Made by a program: the position numbers and the translations under genes
Notes under the pieces: generated by a model
Database searches by the model: none
What the model saw: only the letters and a program-made list of their open reading frames with translations
Told to the model about the DNA's origin: nothing
Shown: positions 34,282 to 41,824 of the stretch, piece after piece
Layout of the letters: every line of letters starts with the position of its first letter
Numbering within the stretch: the first letter of the stretch is position 1
Assembly: GCF_036250065.1 (NCBI RefSeq)
Contig: NZ_CP109199.1
Span: 6,570,001-6,634,000 of the forward strand
Origin: Micromonospora sp. NBC_01699
Lineage (GTDB): Bacteria; Actinomycetota; Actinomycetes; Mycobacteriales; Micromonosporaceae
Reading direction: 5' to 3'
DNA length: 64,000 nt

Positions 34282-36636
34282 TCAGCGGGTGCTGAGCATG
34301 CTGACCTTGGCCAGTCCGGGTCGGGCGAGCGGGAGGTCGGGGAGGGCGGTGAGGGTGACCCGGACGTGGCGTCCGAGGGCGGTGAACAGCGCCCGCTGGG
34401 TCTGCGCGGCGGCCGGGTCGGCGGGTCGGTCGAGCACCTTCGACCAGGTCAGACCGTCCTTCGACACCTCGACGGTGTAGCCGTAGCCGAACTGGGCGGC
34501 CTCGCCGGCACCGGTCGGGATGGTGGCGCACTGGCCGGTGGCGGGACCGGCGACCGCGTTCGGTTCGCCGTCGCGTACCGGCGCCGGCTGGTTGCCGGTG
34601 CAGGCCAGCGGCCCGCGTACGGCGTTCGCCGACACCGCCTGCGGTCGGTTGCCGGTGCGGTTGCCGGAGAGGGTGACCGGGCCGGCGATCTGGTTGCCGG
34701 TCAGGGTGACCTGGCCGGTGGCGCCGCTGATCGAGACCGGGCCGGCGATCCGGCTGCCGGTGAGCCGGACCACTAGCGCCCCGGTCGCGGTGACCGGACC
34801 GGCGACGGTGGCGTTGTCGGCGACCAGCGAGGCGCCGGGGCGCACGGTGACCGGGCCGCTGACGGTGCCGGTGAGGCAGGTGAGACCGTCGGTCACGGTG
34901 AGCGGGCCGGCATGGGTGCCTTCGACCGTACGGGTGCAGGCGTCGCGGACGTCCGTACGCGGGAAGGTCAGCTCGATCCCGGCGAGGGTGCGCCAGCGGC
35001 CGAGGTCGACCTGCCAGCGCTGCCCGGTCGACGTGTCGGCGGCCTTCCAGGCGGTGGCCGGGTCGCCGTCGGTGGCCAGCGTGGCATCGTGTCCGGGCAG
35101 CGCGCTCGTGGCGGTGGCGGGACGACCGGCGGAGACGTCGACCGGGGTGTCGCCCGCGGTGTAGCGGGTGTAGTTGTAGAGCCGCTTGGCCTGCGGCAAC
35201 GGGGTGCCGGTCACCTTCGCGGCCAGGTCGCACGGGCCGTTGCTCTTGATGGTCAGCGAGGCGCCCTGGACGTACTCGACGACCTCTTCCTTGTCGTCGC
35301 CGCAAAAGTCGGCGTGCCAGAGCCGGGCGGCCGGGTCGAGGACGCTGATCACGTCGCCGCTGCCGTTCATGATCGTGGTCGGTTCGCCGCAGCCCCGGTT
35401 CCACACCATGATCAGATCGCTGTGGTCGCCGGTCCAGTTGTGGATCGGCTCCGGGATCGAGCCCCAGCAGCCTCGGGTGGTCCGCGCCTCCTGCCAGACC
35501 ATGCCGCCCCGCTCGTCCAGCAGGAACAGCCCGTCGTAGCCGTTGGCGGTCCGGTCGATCCGGTCCAGGCCGAGCGACTCCAGTCCGGGCAACTCCGGGA
35601 TGTAGTCGCCGGTCATGATGTTCTGCGTCTCGACGATGTCGCTGTTGCGCCAGAGTTCGGCACCCGTACGCAGGTCGTGCGCGACGGCGGCGTCACCGCC
35701 GAGGATGAGTTCGGGTTCGGCGTCACCGGCGATGTCGGCCATCCACATCGTGTCGGCGTGACCGTCGCCCCGGTGCTGCCAGAGCAGTTGCCCGTCCGGG
35801 CCGACCATGTCGTAGCCGATCATCACCTCCTGCCGACCGTCGTTGTCGATGTCGTACGGCCAGGGGTAGTGACCGGTGTTGCCCCGGTGGGTCCAGAGCA
35901 GCGTGCCGTCGGCCGCCAGCGCCCACGCGGTGTCGTAACGGTCCTTGAGGATGATCTCCCGGGCGGTGTTCCCGCCGCTCAGGTTGGCGAAGACGATCGC
36001 GTCGTGGGCCAGCCGGTCGGGCAGTGCGAAGTCGCGTACGAGCTGCCCGGTGGCGCCGTCGAAGACCATGAACCGGCCGGGCTGGCGGGTGTCGCCGCCC
36101 GGGTGCATGATCGCCACGACCTCGTTGTCCCCGTCCCCGTCCACGTCGTGCACCTGGGCCGGGATGTCACTACCGTTGTTGCGCCCACGCGGGTCGGGGG
36201 TGCCCGCCTGCCAGAGCAGCCGACCGTCCAGGTCGTACGCGGTCAGCGCGGCGACCAGCGCTCCTTCGAACCGGTCGTCGGCGACGTAGTGCGGTTGCAT
36301 GTAGACGATGTCGAGCCGGCCGTCCCCGGTAACGTCGCCGAACAGCGGACGCGCCCCGCCACCGGCGGCTCTGGTGTCGATTGTGGTCACGACATTCGGC
36401 ACGATCCGCGCAGCGGCGGGTGCCGGGGCGCCGGCGGGCACGGCAGCGTTGACGGGTGGCGGGGCGACAGCGGGTGCCGGGGCGGCTGGCGGTGCGGTTT
36501 CGGCTCGGGCGGGGCCGGGTGGGGCGAGCACGGCGAGCAGTGCCACGGCCGACCCGGCGGCGCGCCAGGGCCAGGATCGAGGTCGGGATAGGGATCGGGC
36601 GGGACGGGGTTGGGACGGCGGGGGTAGCTGCGGCAT
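34282..36636 (-). CDS. Secreted FG-GAP/beta-propeller protein with split discoidin domain
   Basis: A 784-residue exported protein, possibly a polysaccharide lyase relative. The signal peptide (about residues 1-45, ending GPARA) is followed by a Pro/Ala linker and an FG-GAP-type propeller with Asp-rich calcium loops: DVTGDGRLD, DVDGDGDNE, DIDNDGRQE, DIAGDAEPE. The layout resembles the rhamnogalacturonan-lyase (PL11-like) propellers. A discoidin (F5/8-type) domain begins near residue 495 (DVSAGRPATATSALPGHDATLATDGDPATAWKA), is interrupted at FPRTDVRDA by a ~130-residue Cys-bracketed repeat module (GPVTV...GPVSI...GPVTL), and resumes at YGYTVEVSKDGLTWSKVL. GGAGG lies upstream of the ATG. LacI-type sites lie in the promoter region. 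Confidence 0.82.
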   Translation of the reverse strand: MPQLPPPSQPRPARSLSRPRSWPWRAAGSAVALLAVLAPPGPARAETAPPAAPAPAVAPPPVNAAVPAGAPAPAAARIVPNVVTTIDTRAAGGGARPLFGDVTGDGRLDIVYMQPHYVADDRFEGALVAALTAYDLDGRLLWQAGTPDPRGRNNGSDIPAQVHDVDGDGDNEVVAIMHPGGDTRQPGRFMVFDGATGQLVRDFALPDRLAHDAIVFANLSGGNTAREIILKDRYDTAWALAADGTLLWTHRGNTGHYPWPYDIDNDGRQEVMIGYDMVGPDGQLLWQHRGDGHADTMWMADIAGDAEPELILGGDAAVAHDLRTGAELWRNSDIVETQNIMTGDYIPELPGLESLGLDRIDRTANGYDGLFLLDERGGMVWQEARTTRGCWGSIPEPIHNWTGDHSDLIMVWNRGCGEPTTIMNGSGDVISVLDPAARLWHADFCGDDKEEVVEYVQGASLTIKSNGPCDLAAKVTGTPLPQAKRLYNYTRYTAGDTPVDVSAGRPATATSALPGHDATLATDGDPATAWKAADTSTGQRWQVDLGRWRTLAGIELTFPRTDVRDACTRTVEGTHAGPLTVTDGLTCLTGTVSGPVTVRPGASLVADNATVAGPVTATGALVVRLTGSRIAGPVSISGATGQVTLTGNQIAGPVTLSGNRTGNRPQAVSANAVRGPLACTGNQPAPVRDGEPNAVAGPATGQCATIPTGAGEAAQFGYGYTVEVSKDGLTWSKVLDRPADPAAAQTQRALFTALGRHVRVTLTALPDLPLARPGLAKVSMLSTR

Positions 36637-36677
36637 TTCGGAGCCTCCTAAGGGGAGCGGGGGAATTCCGCAAGGAG

Positions 36678-36690
36678 ATGAACCGTTTCA
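36678..36690. promoter_or_regulatory. LacI-type operator-like site, proximal
   Basis: ATGAACCGTTTCA, 42 bp upstream of the FG-GAP protein's ATG. These 13 bases are identical to the site at 26047. Central CG with TGAA/TTCA arms is the LacI/GalR form. Confidence 0.55.
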
Positions 36691-36830
36691 ATAAGCCGCA
36701 GCCAAGATATCCAGGACGTTACGAAGGTGTCAAGGAAAACAACGCCCTCCCCAACCTGGCGCCCGCTTTTGCCAGTGGGAAGGCATCGACCGTTGACTTA
36801 CGTACAAAGTCGCCGGTAACTTCCGAGGAT

Positions 36831-36842
36831 TGAACTGTTTCA
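36831..36842. promoter_or_regulatory. LacI-type operator-like site, distal
   Basis: TGAACTGTTTCA, one base different from the proximal site (CCG to CTG), about 153 bp further upstream of the FG-GAP gene. Two spaced sites would allow looping repression. Confidence 0.4.
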
Positions 36843-36884
36843 GGTCGAGTCCCGGTGAGGGTCGGGTCGAGTCCCGGCGAGGGG

Positions 36885-37523
36885 TCAGACCTGGCCGCCG
36901 AAGAAGCCGTACCGGGACAGCGGCCCGATCAGCTCACGCTCCTCGTAGGCGAGGTGCGACAGCAGGGCGTCGCTGAGCACGTCGACCGCCTCCTGGATGC
37001 CGGACAGGTCGTCCGGATGACTCACCAGCTCGACCAGGGCCCGGTCCACCCCTTCGAGCACCTCGTGGATGACCTGGTGCTCCTGGTCGAGCCGGTCGAT
37101 CACGGCCGCCAGTTGCCCATCCGAGGCCCTCAGGTGCGGGAAGATGCCGCCGCTCTCCATCGTATGGTGCTGGGTCAGCGACACGCAGTACGACTGGCAG
37201 AAGGAGCCCAGGGTCCAGTTGTTGGACCGCAGCGTCATCGCGTTCACCTCGCCCCGAGCGGTCCCGACGTCCATGGCGTTGGCGCGTACCTGGTCGAGGA
37301 TGTCGCGTACCCGGGCAAGTTCTTCCCGGTAGTGGTTGTGCACGTCGATCAGGTGCTTGCCGGCGGAGAGCCCACGCCCGGTGAACCGCACCTCCCGCGC
37401 CGGTTCGGGCACGCTCGGCCGGGTGCTCTCGTCCCAGACCCGGGTGCCGCTGTGCCGGGTCGTCGGCGGCGGCGTGGGCGTGAGTCCCGTACGGCTGGTC
37501 ACCCAGTGGTCGGTGTCGGTCAC
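36885..37523 (-). CDS. Hemerythrin-like (HHE) domain protein 1
   Basis: A 212-residue helical-bundle protein. After a disordered N-terminal ~45 residues come the likely diiron ligands: DVHNHYREEL, QHHTMESGGIFPHL, EHQVIHEVL and SHLAYEERELI. Hemerythrin-like proteins bind O2, NO or peroxide through a diiron site; this set looks complete. The last ligand helix is close to the C-terminus (YGFFGGQV). It is followed on the same strand order by the second hemerythrin gene upstream at 37605, 81 bp away, so both are likely in one operon. Confidence 0.88.
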   Translation of the reverse strand: MTDTDHWVTSRTGLTPTPPPTTRHSGTRVWDESTRPSVPEPAREVRFTGRGLSAGKHLIDVHNHYREELARVRDILDQVRANAMDVGTARGEVNAMTLRSNNWTLGSFCQSYCVSLTQHHTMESGGIFPHLRASDGQLAAVIDRLDQEHQVIHEVLEGVDRALVELVSHPDDLSGIQEAVDVLSDALLSHLAYEERELIGPLSRYGFFGGQV

Positions 37524-37604
37524 GGTCTTCCTGTCTCTCCGGTACGGACGGCCGGGGTTGGTGGTGTCGATGCCGCCGCGACGAGCGGGGGCGGGGCGGG
37601 GCGG

Positions 37605-38123
37605 TCAGCGGGGCCAGTCCCGCCACTGCCGCAGGGTTGGAATGATCGTCTGCTCTTCCAGGTCGAGATGGGCCAGCAGCTCGGCGCCAACCGCTTGCAG
37701 GGCCACGACCAGGCGTTTCCTGGTTTCCGGGCGGTCGTCGCCGCCGAGCAGGTCGGCCAGCGCCTCCACCTGGTCGAGCAGGTCGGAGATCCGGCGGTGG
37801 TCGGCCTCCAGCCGCTTGACCGCCGGAACCAGGGCCGGGTTGGAGCGGCGCAGGGCCGGAAAGAGCCGGACGTCCTCGTTGCCGTGGTGTGAGTGCACCA
37901 GCCGGCAGTAGCTCAGGCAGTTGGTACGGAGCTGCCAGAGCGGACCACGGGTCTGCAACGACCGCACGGTCGAACGGACCCGGTCCGGTGACGCGCCCCG
38001 GCCGATCTGGTCGGCGAGCTTGCGGAGCTGGTTGAGGTCACGGCGCAGCACGCCGTGGATCCATCTCAGCTCCTCGACCAGGTGCTCCCCCGGCGCGGGT
38101 CGGGGGGCGCGAGCGCGACTCAT
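37605..38123 (-). CDS. Hemerythrin-like (HHE) domain protein 2
   Basis: A 172-residue paralogue of the next gene. Candidate iron ligands are WIHGVLRRDLNQL, VHSHHGNEDVRLFPAL, ADHRRISDLL and AHLDLEEQTIIP. In the third helix the usual second His (HxxxH) is Ser (HRRIS), so its metal site may bind differently from protein 1. ATG at 38123 gives MSRARAPRPAPGEHL. First gene of the pair, divergent from a MarR regulator with a short palindrome between them. Confidence 0.88.
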   Translation of the reverse strand: MSRARAPRPAPGEHLVEELRWIHGVLRRDLNQLRKLADQIGRGASPDRVRSTVRSLQTRGPLWQLRTNCLSYCRLVHSHHGNEDVRLFPALRRSNPALVPAVKRLEADHRRISDLLDQVEALADLLGGDDRPETRKRLVVALQAVGAELLAHLDLEEQTIIPTLRQWRDWPR

Positions 38124-38169
38124 GCGAACGACCGTACCAGATCGTTGATGTAGACCAATAATTACGTGG

Positions 38170-38185
38170 GGCAAATCATTTTGCC
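38170..38185. promoter_or_regulatory. Likely MarR operator
   Basis: GGCAAA-tcat-TTTGCC, a perfect 6+6 inverted repeat in an AT-rich stretch, 17 bp before the MarR ATG and 46 bp upstream of hemerythrin gene 2. Confidence 0.55.
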
Positions 38186-38202
38186 TCTGCTAACATAACC
38201 GC

Positions 38203-38667
38203 ATGACGGTCGAGGAGACCCGGGACCGGCGGGCGATGGACCGTATCGGCCTGCTGCTGGCCCGGCACGGCGGCATCAGCAACGCCCGCATCCGCCAGGC
38301 GCTGGAGGCCACCGGCCTGAGCACCCGGGCCGGCATCACCCTGATGCACCTCGCCGAGAACGGCCCGATCGGGCAACAGGCACTGGTCGAGGCGCTCGGG
38401 GTCGATCCCAGCGCCCTGGTGGCCATCCTCAACGACCTCGAACGGGACAACCTGGTCGAACGGCGACGGGACCCGGCCGACCGGCGCCGGCACATCGTCG
38501 TGCTCACCGACGCCGGCTCGTCGGCTCTGACCAGGGTCGACGCCGCGATGGCGGCGGTGGAACGCGAACTGCTCGCCCACCTCGACGCCGACGAGGTCGC
38601 CACCCTGCACGAGTTGCTAAGCCGGATCAACACCGCCGTCGACGACGACGCCTGCCGCGAAGCCTGA
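38203..38667 (+). CDS. MarR-family transcriptional regulator
   Basis: A 154-residue winged-helix regulator. It has the DNA-binding core QQALVEALGVDPSALVAILNDLERDNLVERRRDPADRRRHIVVLTDAG (residues ~66-110) with the diagnostic DPADRRRH wing. Divergent from the two hemerythrin genes across the palindrome at 38170; it probably represses them and itself. Its ligand or redox signal is unknown; there is no Cys in the core except one near the C-terminus. Confidence 0.9.
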   Translation: MTVEETRDRRAMDRIGLLLARHGGISNARIRQALEATGLSTRAGITLMHLAENGPIGQQALVEALGVDPSALVAILNDLERDNLVERRRDPADRRRHIVVLTDAGSSALTRVDAAMAAVERELLAHLDADEVATLHELLSRINTAVDDDACREA

Positions 38668-38772
38668 CCCTCCCCCACGGCAGGGGTACGCCGACCCGCA
38701 GCGGGTACGCCCCCACCGACGAGCACCGGGGCGGCGCCGAACGCCCCGGTCGTACGGGGAGGAGTCGGCCCG

Positions 38773-39822
38773 ATGATCGAGCTACCGACGGAGAACGACC
38801 CTCGACTGGAGGCGACGTACCGGTCCGACCGGGTCTGGAGCGGCGTGACCACCAGCGGCGACGGCCGGGTCTTCGTCAGCTTTCCCAACGCCGACCGACC
38901 CGGCATCCAGGTGGCCGAGCTCGGCCCCGACGGTCAGCACGTGCCCTACCCGAACGCCGCCTGGAACGCGGTCCGGGACGACCATGATCCGGAGGGCGCG
39001 TTCGTCCAGGTCAACGGCCTACGGATCGGCCCCGACGGGCGGCTGTGGATCATCGACGCGGGCGCACCCGGTATCGGCCGACCGGCGATCGACGGCGGTG
39101 CCCGGCTCATCGTGGTGAATCTGAGCACCGACACGGTCAGCGACGTGTACGACCTCAGTCCGGCGACCCGTCCCCGCAGTTACCTCGACGACCTGCGGTT
39201 CAACGGTGACCGGATCTACCTCACCGACGCCGGGGAGCCCGGACTGATTGTGCTGGACCTGGGCACCGGACAGCTTCGCCGGCTGTTGGACGACCATCCC
39301 AGCACCACCGACCAGCGCCCGCTGTACGCCGACCACCGCAAGGCCCGTGGCGCGGAGGGCGACGAGGTGCTGGTCCACGCCGACCAGCTGGAGGTCTCCC
39401 CGGACGGCCGACAGCTCTACTACCAGCCGGCGTCCGGGCCGATGTCCCGGATCGGCACCCGGTGGCTGGACGACCCCTCGGTCACCCCCGGCGAGCTGGC
39501 CGACCAGGTGGAGGACTGGCTGGACACGCCGACCACCGGCGGCACCGCGATCGACGCGAACGGCGTGATCTACCTGAGCGACACCAACCAGCGGCGACTG
39601 CTGGCGATCAGTCCGGACCGCGAGGTGGAGACGGTGGTCGCCGATCCGCGCCTGGTCTGGGCCGACGCCATGTGGCTCGACCACGCCGGCGACCTGTGGA
39701 TCCCGGTCCCCCAGCTGAACCGCACCGCCGGTTTCAACGGTGGCGTACAGGCGGTCGAGTATCCGGTGTGGATCTACAAGATGCATGTCGGTGCCGGACC
39801 CGCACCGAACGATCACCAGTGA
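38773..39822 (+). CDS. Major royal jelly/yellow-like beta-propeller protein
   Basis: A 349-residue propeller protein of the MRJP/yellow (L-dopachrome tautomerase-related) family. Typical phrases are FVSFPNADRPGIQVAELG, VNGLRIGPDGRLWIIDAGAPG, SYLDDLRFNGDRIYLTDAG and GTAIDANGVIYLSDTNQRRLLAISPD. No signal peptide is seen, so it is probably cytoplasmic, unlike insect relatives. Close bacterial relatives are annotated as SMP-30/gluconolactonase-like; a metal-dependent lactonase or isomerase role is possible but unproved. Start is ATG at 38773 behind GGGGAGGAG. Confidence 0.85.
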   Translation: MIELPTENDPRLEATYRSDRVWSGVTTSGDGRVFVSFPNADRPGIQVAELGPDGQHVPYPNAAWNAVRDDHDPEGAFVQVNGLRIGPDGRLWIIDAGAPGIGRPAIDGGARLIVVNLSTDTVSDVYDLSPATRPRSYLDDLRFNGDRIYLTDAGEPGLIVLDLGTGQLRRLLDDHPSTTDQRPLYADHRKARGAEGDEVLVHADQLEVSPDGRQLYYQPASGPMSRIGTRWLDDPSVTPGELADQVEDWLDTPTTGGTAIDANGVIYLSDTNQRRLLAISPDREVETVVADPRLVWADAMWLDHAGDLWIPVPQLNRTAGFNGGVQAVEYPVWIYKMHVGAGPAPNDHQ

Positions 39823-39832
39823 TCCCATGCAC

Positions 39833-39869
39833 GGATCATGCATGGTGCGGCACGAATGGATCATGCATG
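39833..39869. repeat. Direct repeat GGATCATGCATG
   Basis: GGATCATGCATG occurs at 39833-39844 and 39858-39869, 25 bp apart; each contains the palindrome ATGCAT. It lies just after the yellow-like gene and about 170 bp before the WhiJ-like small gene. Could be a paired operator or a local duplication. Confidence 0.4.
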
Positions 39870-39948
39870 AATGAGGTACGTGTCGGATATGTTCGACTGA
39901 GCCAAAGTTAAGGCTGTTTTGATGCCGTGTGTCGCGCCCTCAGGTGCG

Positions 39949-39976
39949 TTGACCACCGATCGCGCAGCCGCATAAT
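39949..39976 (+). promoter_or_regulatory. Sigma70-like promoter of the 67-residue gene
   Basis: TTGACC (39949-39954), a 16-bp spacer, then CATAAT (39971-39976), 60 bp before the GTG at 40037. Close to the housekeeping consensus and unusually clear for this GC content. Confidence 0.5.
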
Positions 39977-40036
39977 GCAACGCAGGTCGCATGGCATCCG
40001 GCCAAAAGCGACATACCGAGAGTGAGAGGTGGAGCC

Positions 40037-40240
40037 GTGAAGCTCACCTTCGTTCGAAAGACTGCGTTGTCTCAGGTAAACAACTGCCCGTCCCTATATC
40101 GCACCGACCGCGACACCTTTGTAGTCCAGGGATGGCGGGTGTCGGACCCCGAAGCCCTGGCTCAGCTCGACGTACCCGCGCACGAAACCGTGGTCGAGGT
40201 CCCGGCCGACGTACTGGCGGAGATCGCCAAGGCCCTGTAA
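40037..40240 (+). CDS. Small protein paired with a WhiJ/Scr1-type regulator
   Basis: A 67-residue protein: VKLTFVRKTALSQVNNCPS, then LYRTDRDTFVVQGWRVSDPEAL and PAHETVVEVPADVLAEI. The 'NNCPSLYRTDR..FVVQGW' signature belongs to a family I know only from genome neighbourhoods, next to XRE-DUF5753 regulators in actinomycetes, where it plays the role of the small partner (like DUF397 proteins in WhiJ/BldB loci). A single Cys is conserved. GAGAGGTGGAGC precedes the GTG start. The regulator follows 219 bp downstream. Confidence 0.75.
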   Translation: MKLTFVRKTALSQVNNCPSLYRTDRDTFVVQGWRVSDPEALAQLDVPAHETVVEVPADVLAEIAKAL

Positions 40241-40459
40241 CCACGGAGATCGGCTCACCGACCAGGAGTACCCGTACCGCCAGGGGAACCCGCCGGTGAG
40301 CCGATCGCCCTAAGCTGGACGACTGAGGATCCGCCGCCGGGCCGGCACCGCAACCGGCCGTACGGCCCGACACCGGCTGGTCATCGCCACTGCTCCACCG
40401 CCCGCACGGCGGCGCAGCGGTACCGTGACGCCTACCCAAGCGCAGCTTAGGAGCAGGTG

Positions 40460-41314
40460 ATGTCCAGCAACCAGACCGGCAGCGACCGAGGGGCACTGGG
40501 GGCGAGACTGCGGGAACTCCGCGCCCGCGAAGGCATCTCCGGGGTCAGTCTGGCGAGCCGGCTGGGCTGGGTCCAGTCGAAGGTTTCCCGGATCGAGACC
40601 GGTCGACAACTGCCCACCGAGGACGACGTACGGGCCTGGGGTGCGGTGATTGGCGCCGACGAGTCCCTGCTGGACGAGCTGCTGCGACAGTTGCGGGAAC
40701 TGCGTGGGGAACACATCGCCTGGCGGCGCGGTGCGACGGACGCGGCCCAGACCGGCACCCAACGTTCCATGATGGAGCTGGCGGCCGAGGCGACCCTGGT
40801 CCGCAACTTCGAACTCGGGGTGGTTCCCGGCCTGCTCCAGACCGCCGACTACGCCCGCGTACGCCTCGCCGAGAACGTCGAGTTCCACGGCGCACCCGGC
40901 GACGACCTGGAGGACGCGCTGCTGCTGCGGATCCAGCGCCAGCAGGTGCTGTACGACTCCGCCAAGCACTTCCGGTTCGTGGTGACCGAGTCCGTATTGC
41001 GAATGTCCCTCTGCCCGGTGGACGTGATGCGCGGGCAGCTCGACCGGTTGACCGCGCTGACCGGCATGAGCAACGTCGAACTCGGCGTCATCCCCACCTC
41101 GGCCCGGCTGCCACTCGCCCCGCTGCACGGGTTTGTCATGTTCGACGACACCGTCACGGTGGAGACCTGGGCCGAGGAACAGACCTGGCAGACCCCGGCC
41201 GACGCGCAGCGGTTCGGCCGGATCTTCGACCGGCTGCACGACGTGGCCCGGCACGGCGAGCACGCCCGCGAGATCATCCAGACGACGCTGGCCGGTCTCG
41301 CCACCCCCGCATGA
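40460..41314 (+). CDS. XRE-family regulator with DUF5753 (Scr1/WhiJ-like)
   Basis: A 284-residue regulator. The N-terminal helix-turn-helix is LGARLRELRAREGISGVSLASRLGWVQSKVSRIETGRQLPTEDD (residues ~12-55); the C-terminal DUF5753 domain starts at WRRGATDAAQTGTQRSMMELAAEATLVRNFELGVVPGLLQTADYAR and ends near residue 270. Such proteins control development and antibiotic production in Streptomyces, usually opposed by a small partner protein. Either GTG 40457 or ATG 40460 may be the start, both behind TTAGGAG. Confidence 0.92.
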   Translation: MSSNQTGSDRGALGARLRELRAREGISGVSLASRLGWVQSKVSRIETGRQLPTEDDVRAWGAVIGADESLLDELLRQLRELRGEHIAWRRGATDAAQTGTQRSMMELAAEATLVRNFELGVVPGLLQTADYARVRLAENVEFHGAPGDDLEDALLLRIQRQQVLYDSAKHFRFVVTESVLRMSLCPVDVMRGQLDRLTALTGMSNVELGVIPTSARLPLAPLHGFVMFDDTVTVETWAEEQTWQTPADAQRFGRIFDRLHDVARHGEHAREIIQTTLAGLATPA

Positions 41315-41407
41315 CCTCCTCGAACGCGGCGTGGACCGGCGTTCCGGGCAACTGACCGGTCGCGGCTATCTCGCCGGTTTGTCGGGCGATCTCCCGGAGT
41401 CGACCGC

Positions 41408-41824
41408 TCACTCCTGTCGCTGGGCCGCGCACTGGGCGCAGGTGCCGAAGATCTCCAGCGTGTGCCCCACGTCGGTGAAGCCGTGCTCGTCGGCGACCCG
41501 CTTGGTCCAGGTCTCGACCGTCGGTCCGGCCACCTCCACCGTACGGGCGCAGTGCCGACAGACCAGGTGGTGGTGATGGGTCGGGCTGCACCGGCGGTAG
41601 AGCTGCTCCCCGTTCGGCAGCCGCATGACGTCGATCTCGCCCGCGTCAACCAGCGTCTGCAAAGTCCGGTAGACCGTGGTCAGTCCCACCCCGACACCGC
41701 GCTGACGCAAATCGGCGTGGAGCTGCTGCGCGCTGCGGAACTCGGTCACCTCCCCGAGCAGGGCAACAACCTCGCCACGCTGCCGAGTGTGGCGAGTGAC
41801 CCCGGGCACGGAGTTGATCACCAC
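41408..41824 (-). CDS. Fur-family metalloregulator, Zur-like
   Basis: A 138-residue Fur-family repressor. The DNA-binding half contains FRSAQQLHADLRQRGVGVGLTTVYRTLQTLVDAGEIDVMRL; the metal half has the zinc signature THHHHLVCRHCARTVEV and a second CxxC at GTCAQCAAQ. The HHHHLVC..C pattern and the position of the histidines are those of zinc-responsive Zur in actinobacteria. The start is one of two adjacent GTGs (41824 or 41821) behind GAAGG. No zinc transporter gene is next to it; a B-type palindrome lies upstream. Confidence 0.88.
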   Translation of the reverse strand: MVINSVPGVTRHTRQRGEVVALLGEVTEFRSAQQLHADLRQRGVGVGLTTVYRTLQTLVDAGEIDVMRLPNGEQLYRRCSPTHHHHLVCRHCARTVEVAGPTVETWTKRVADEHGFTDVGHTLEIFGTCAQCAAQRQE

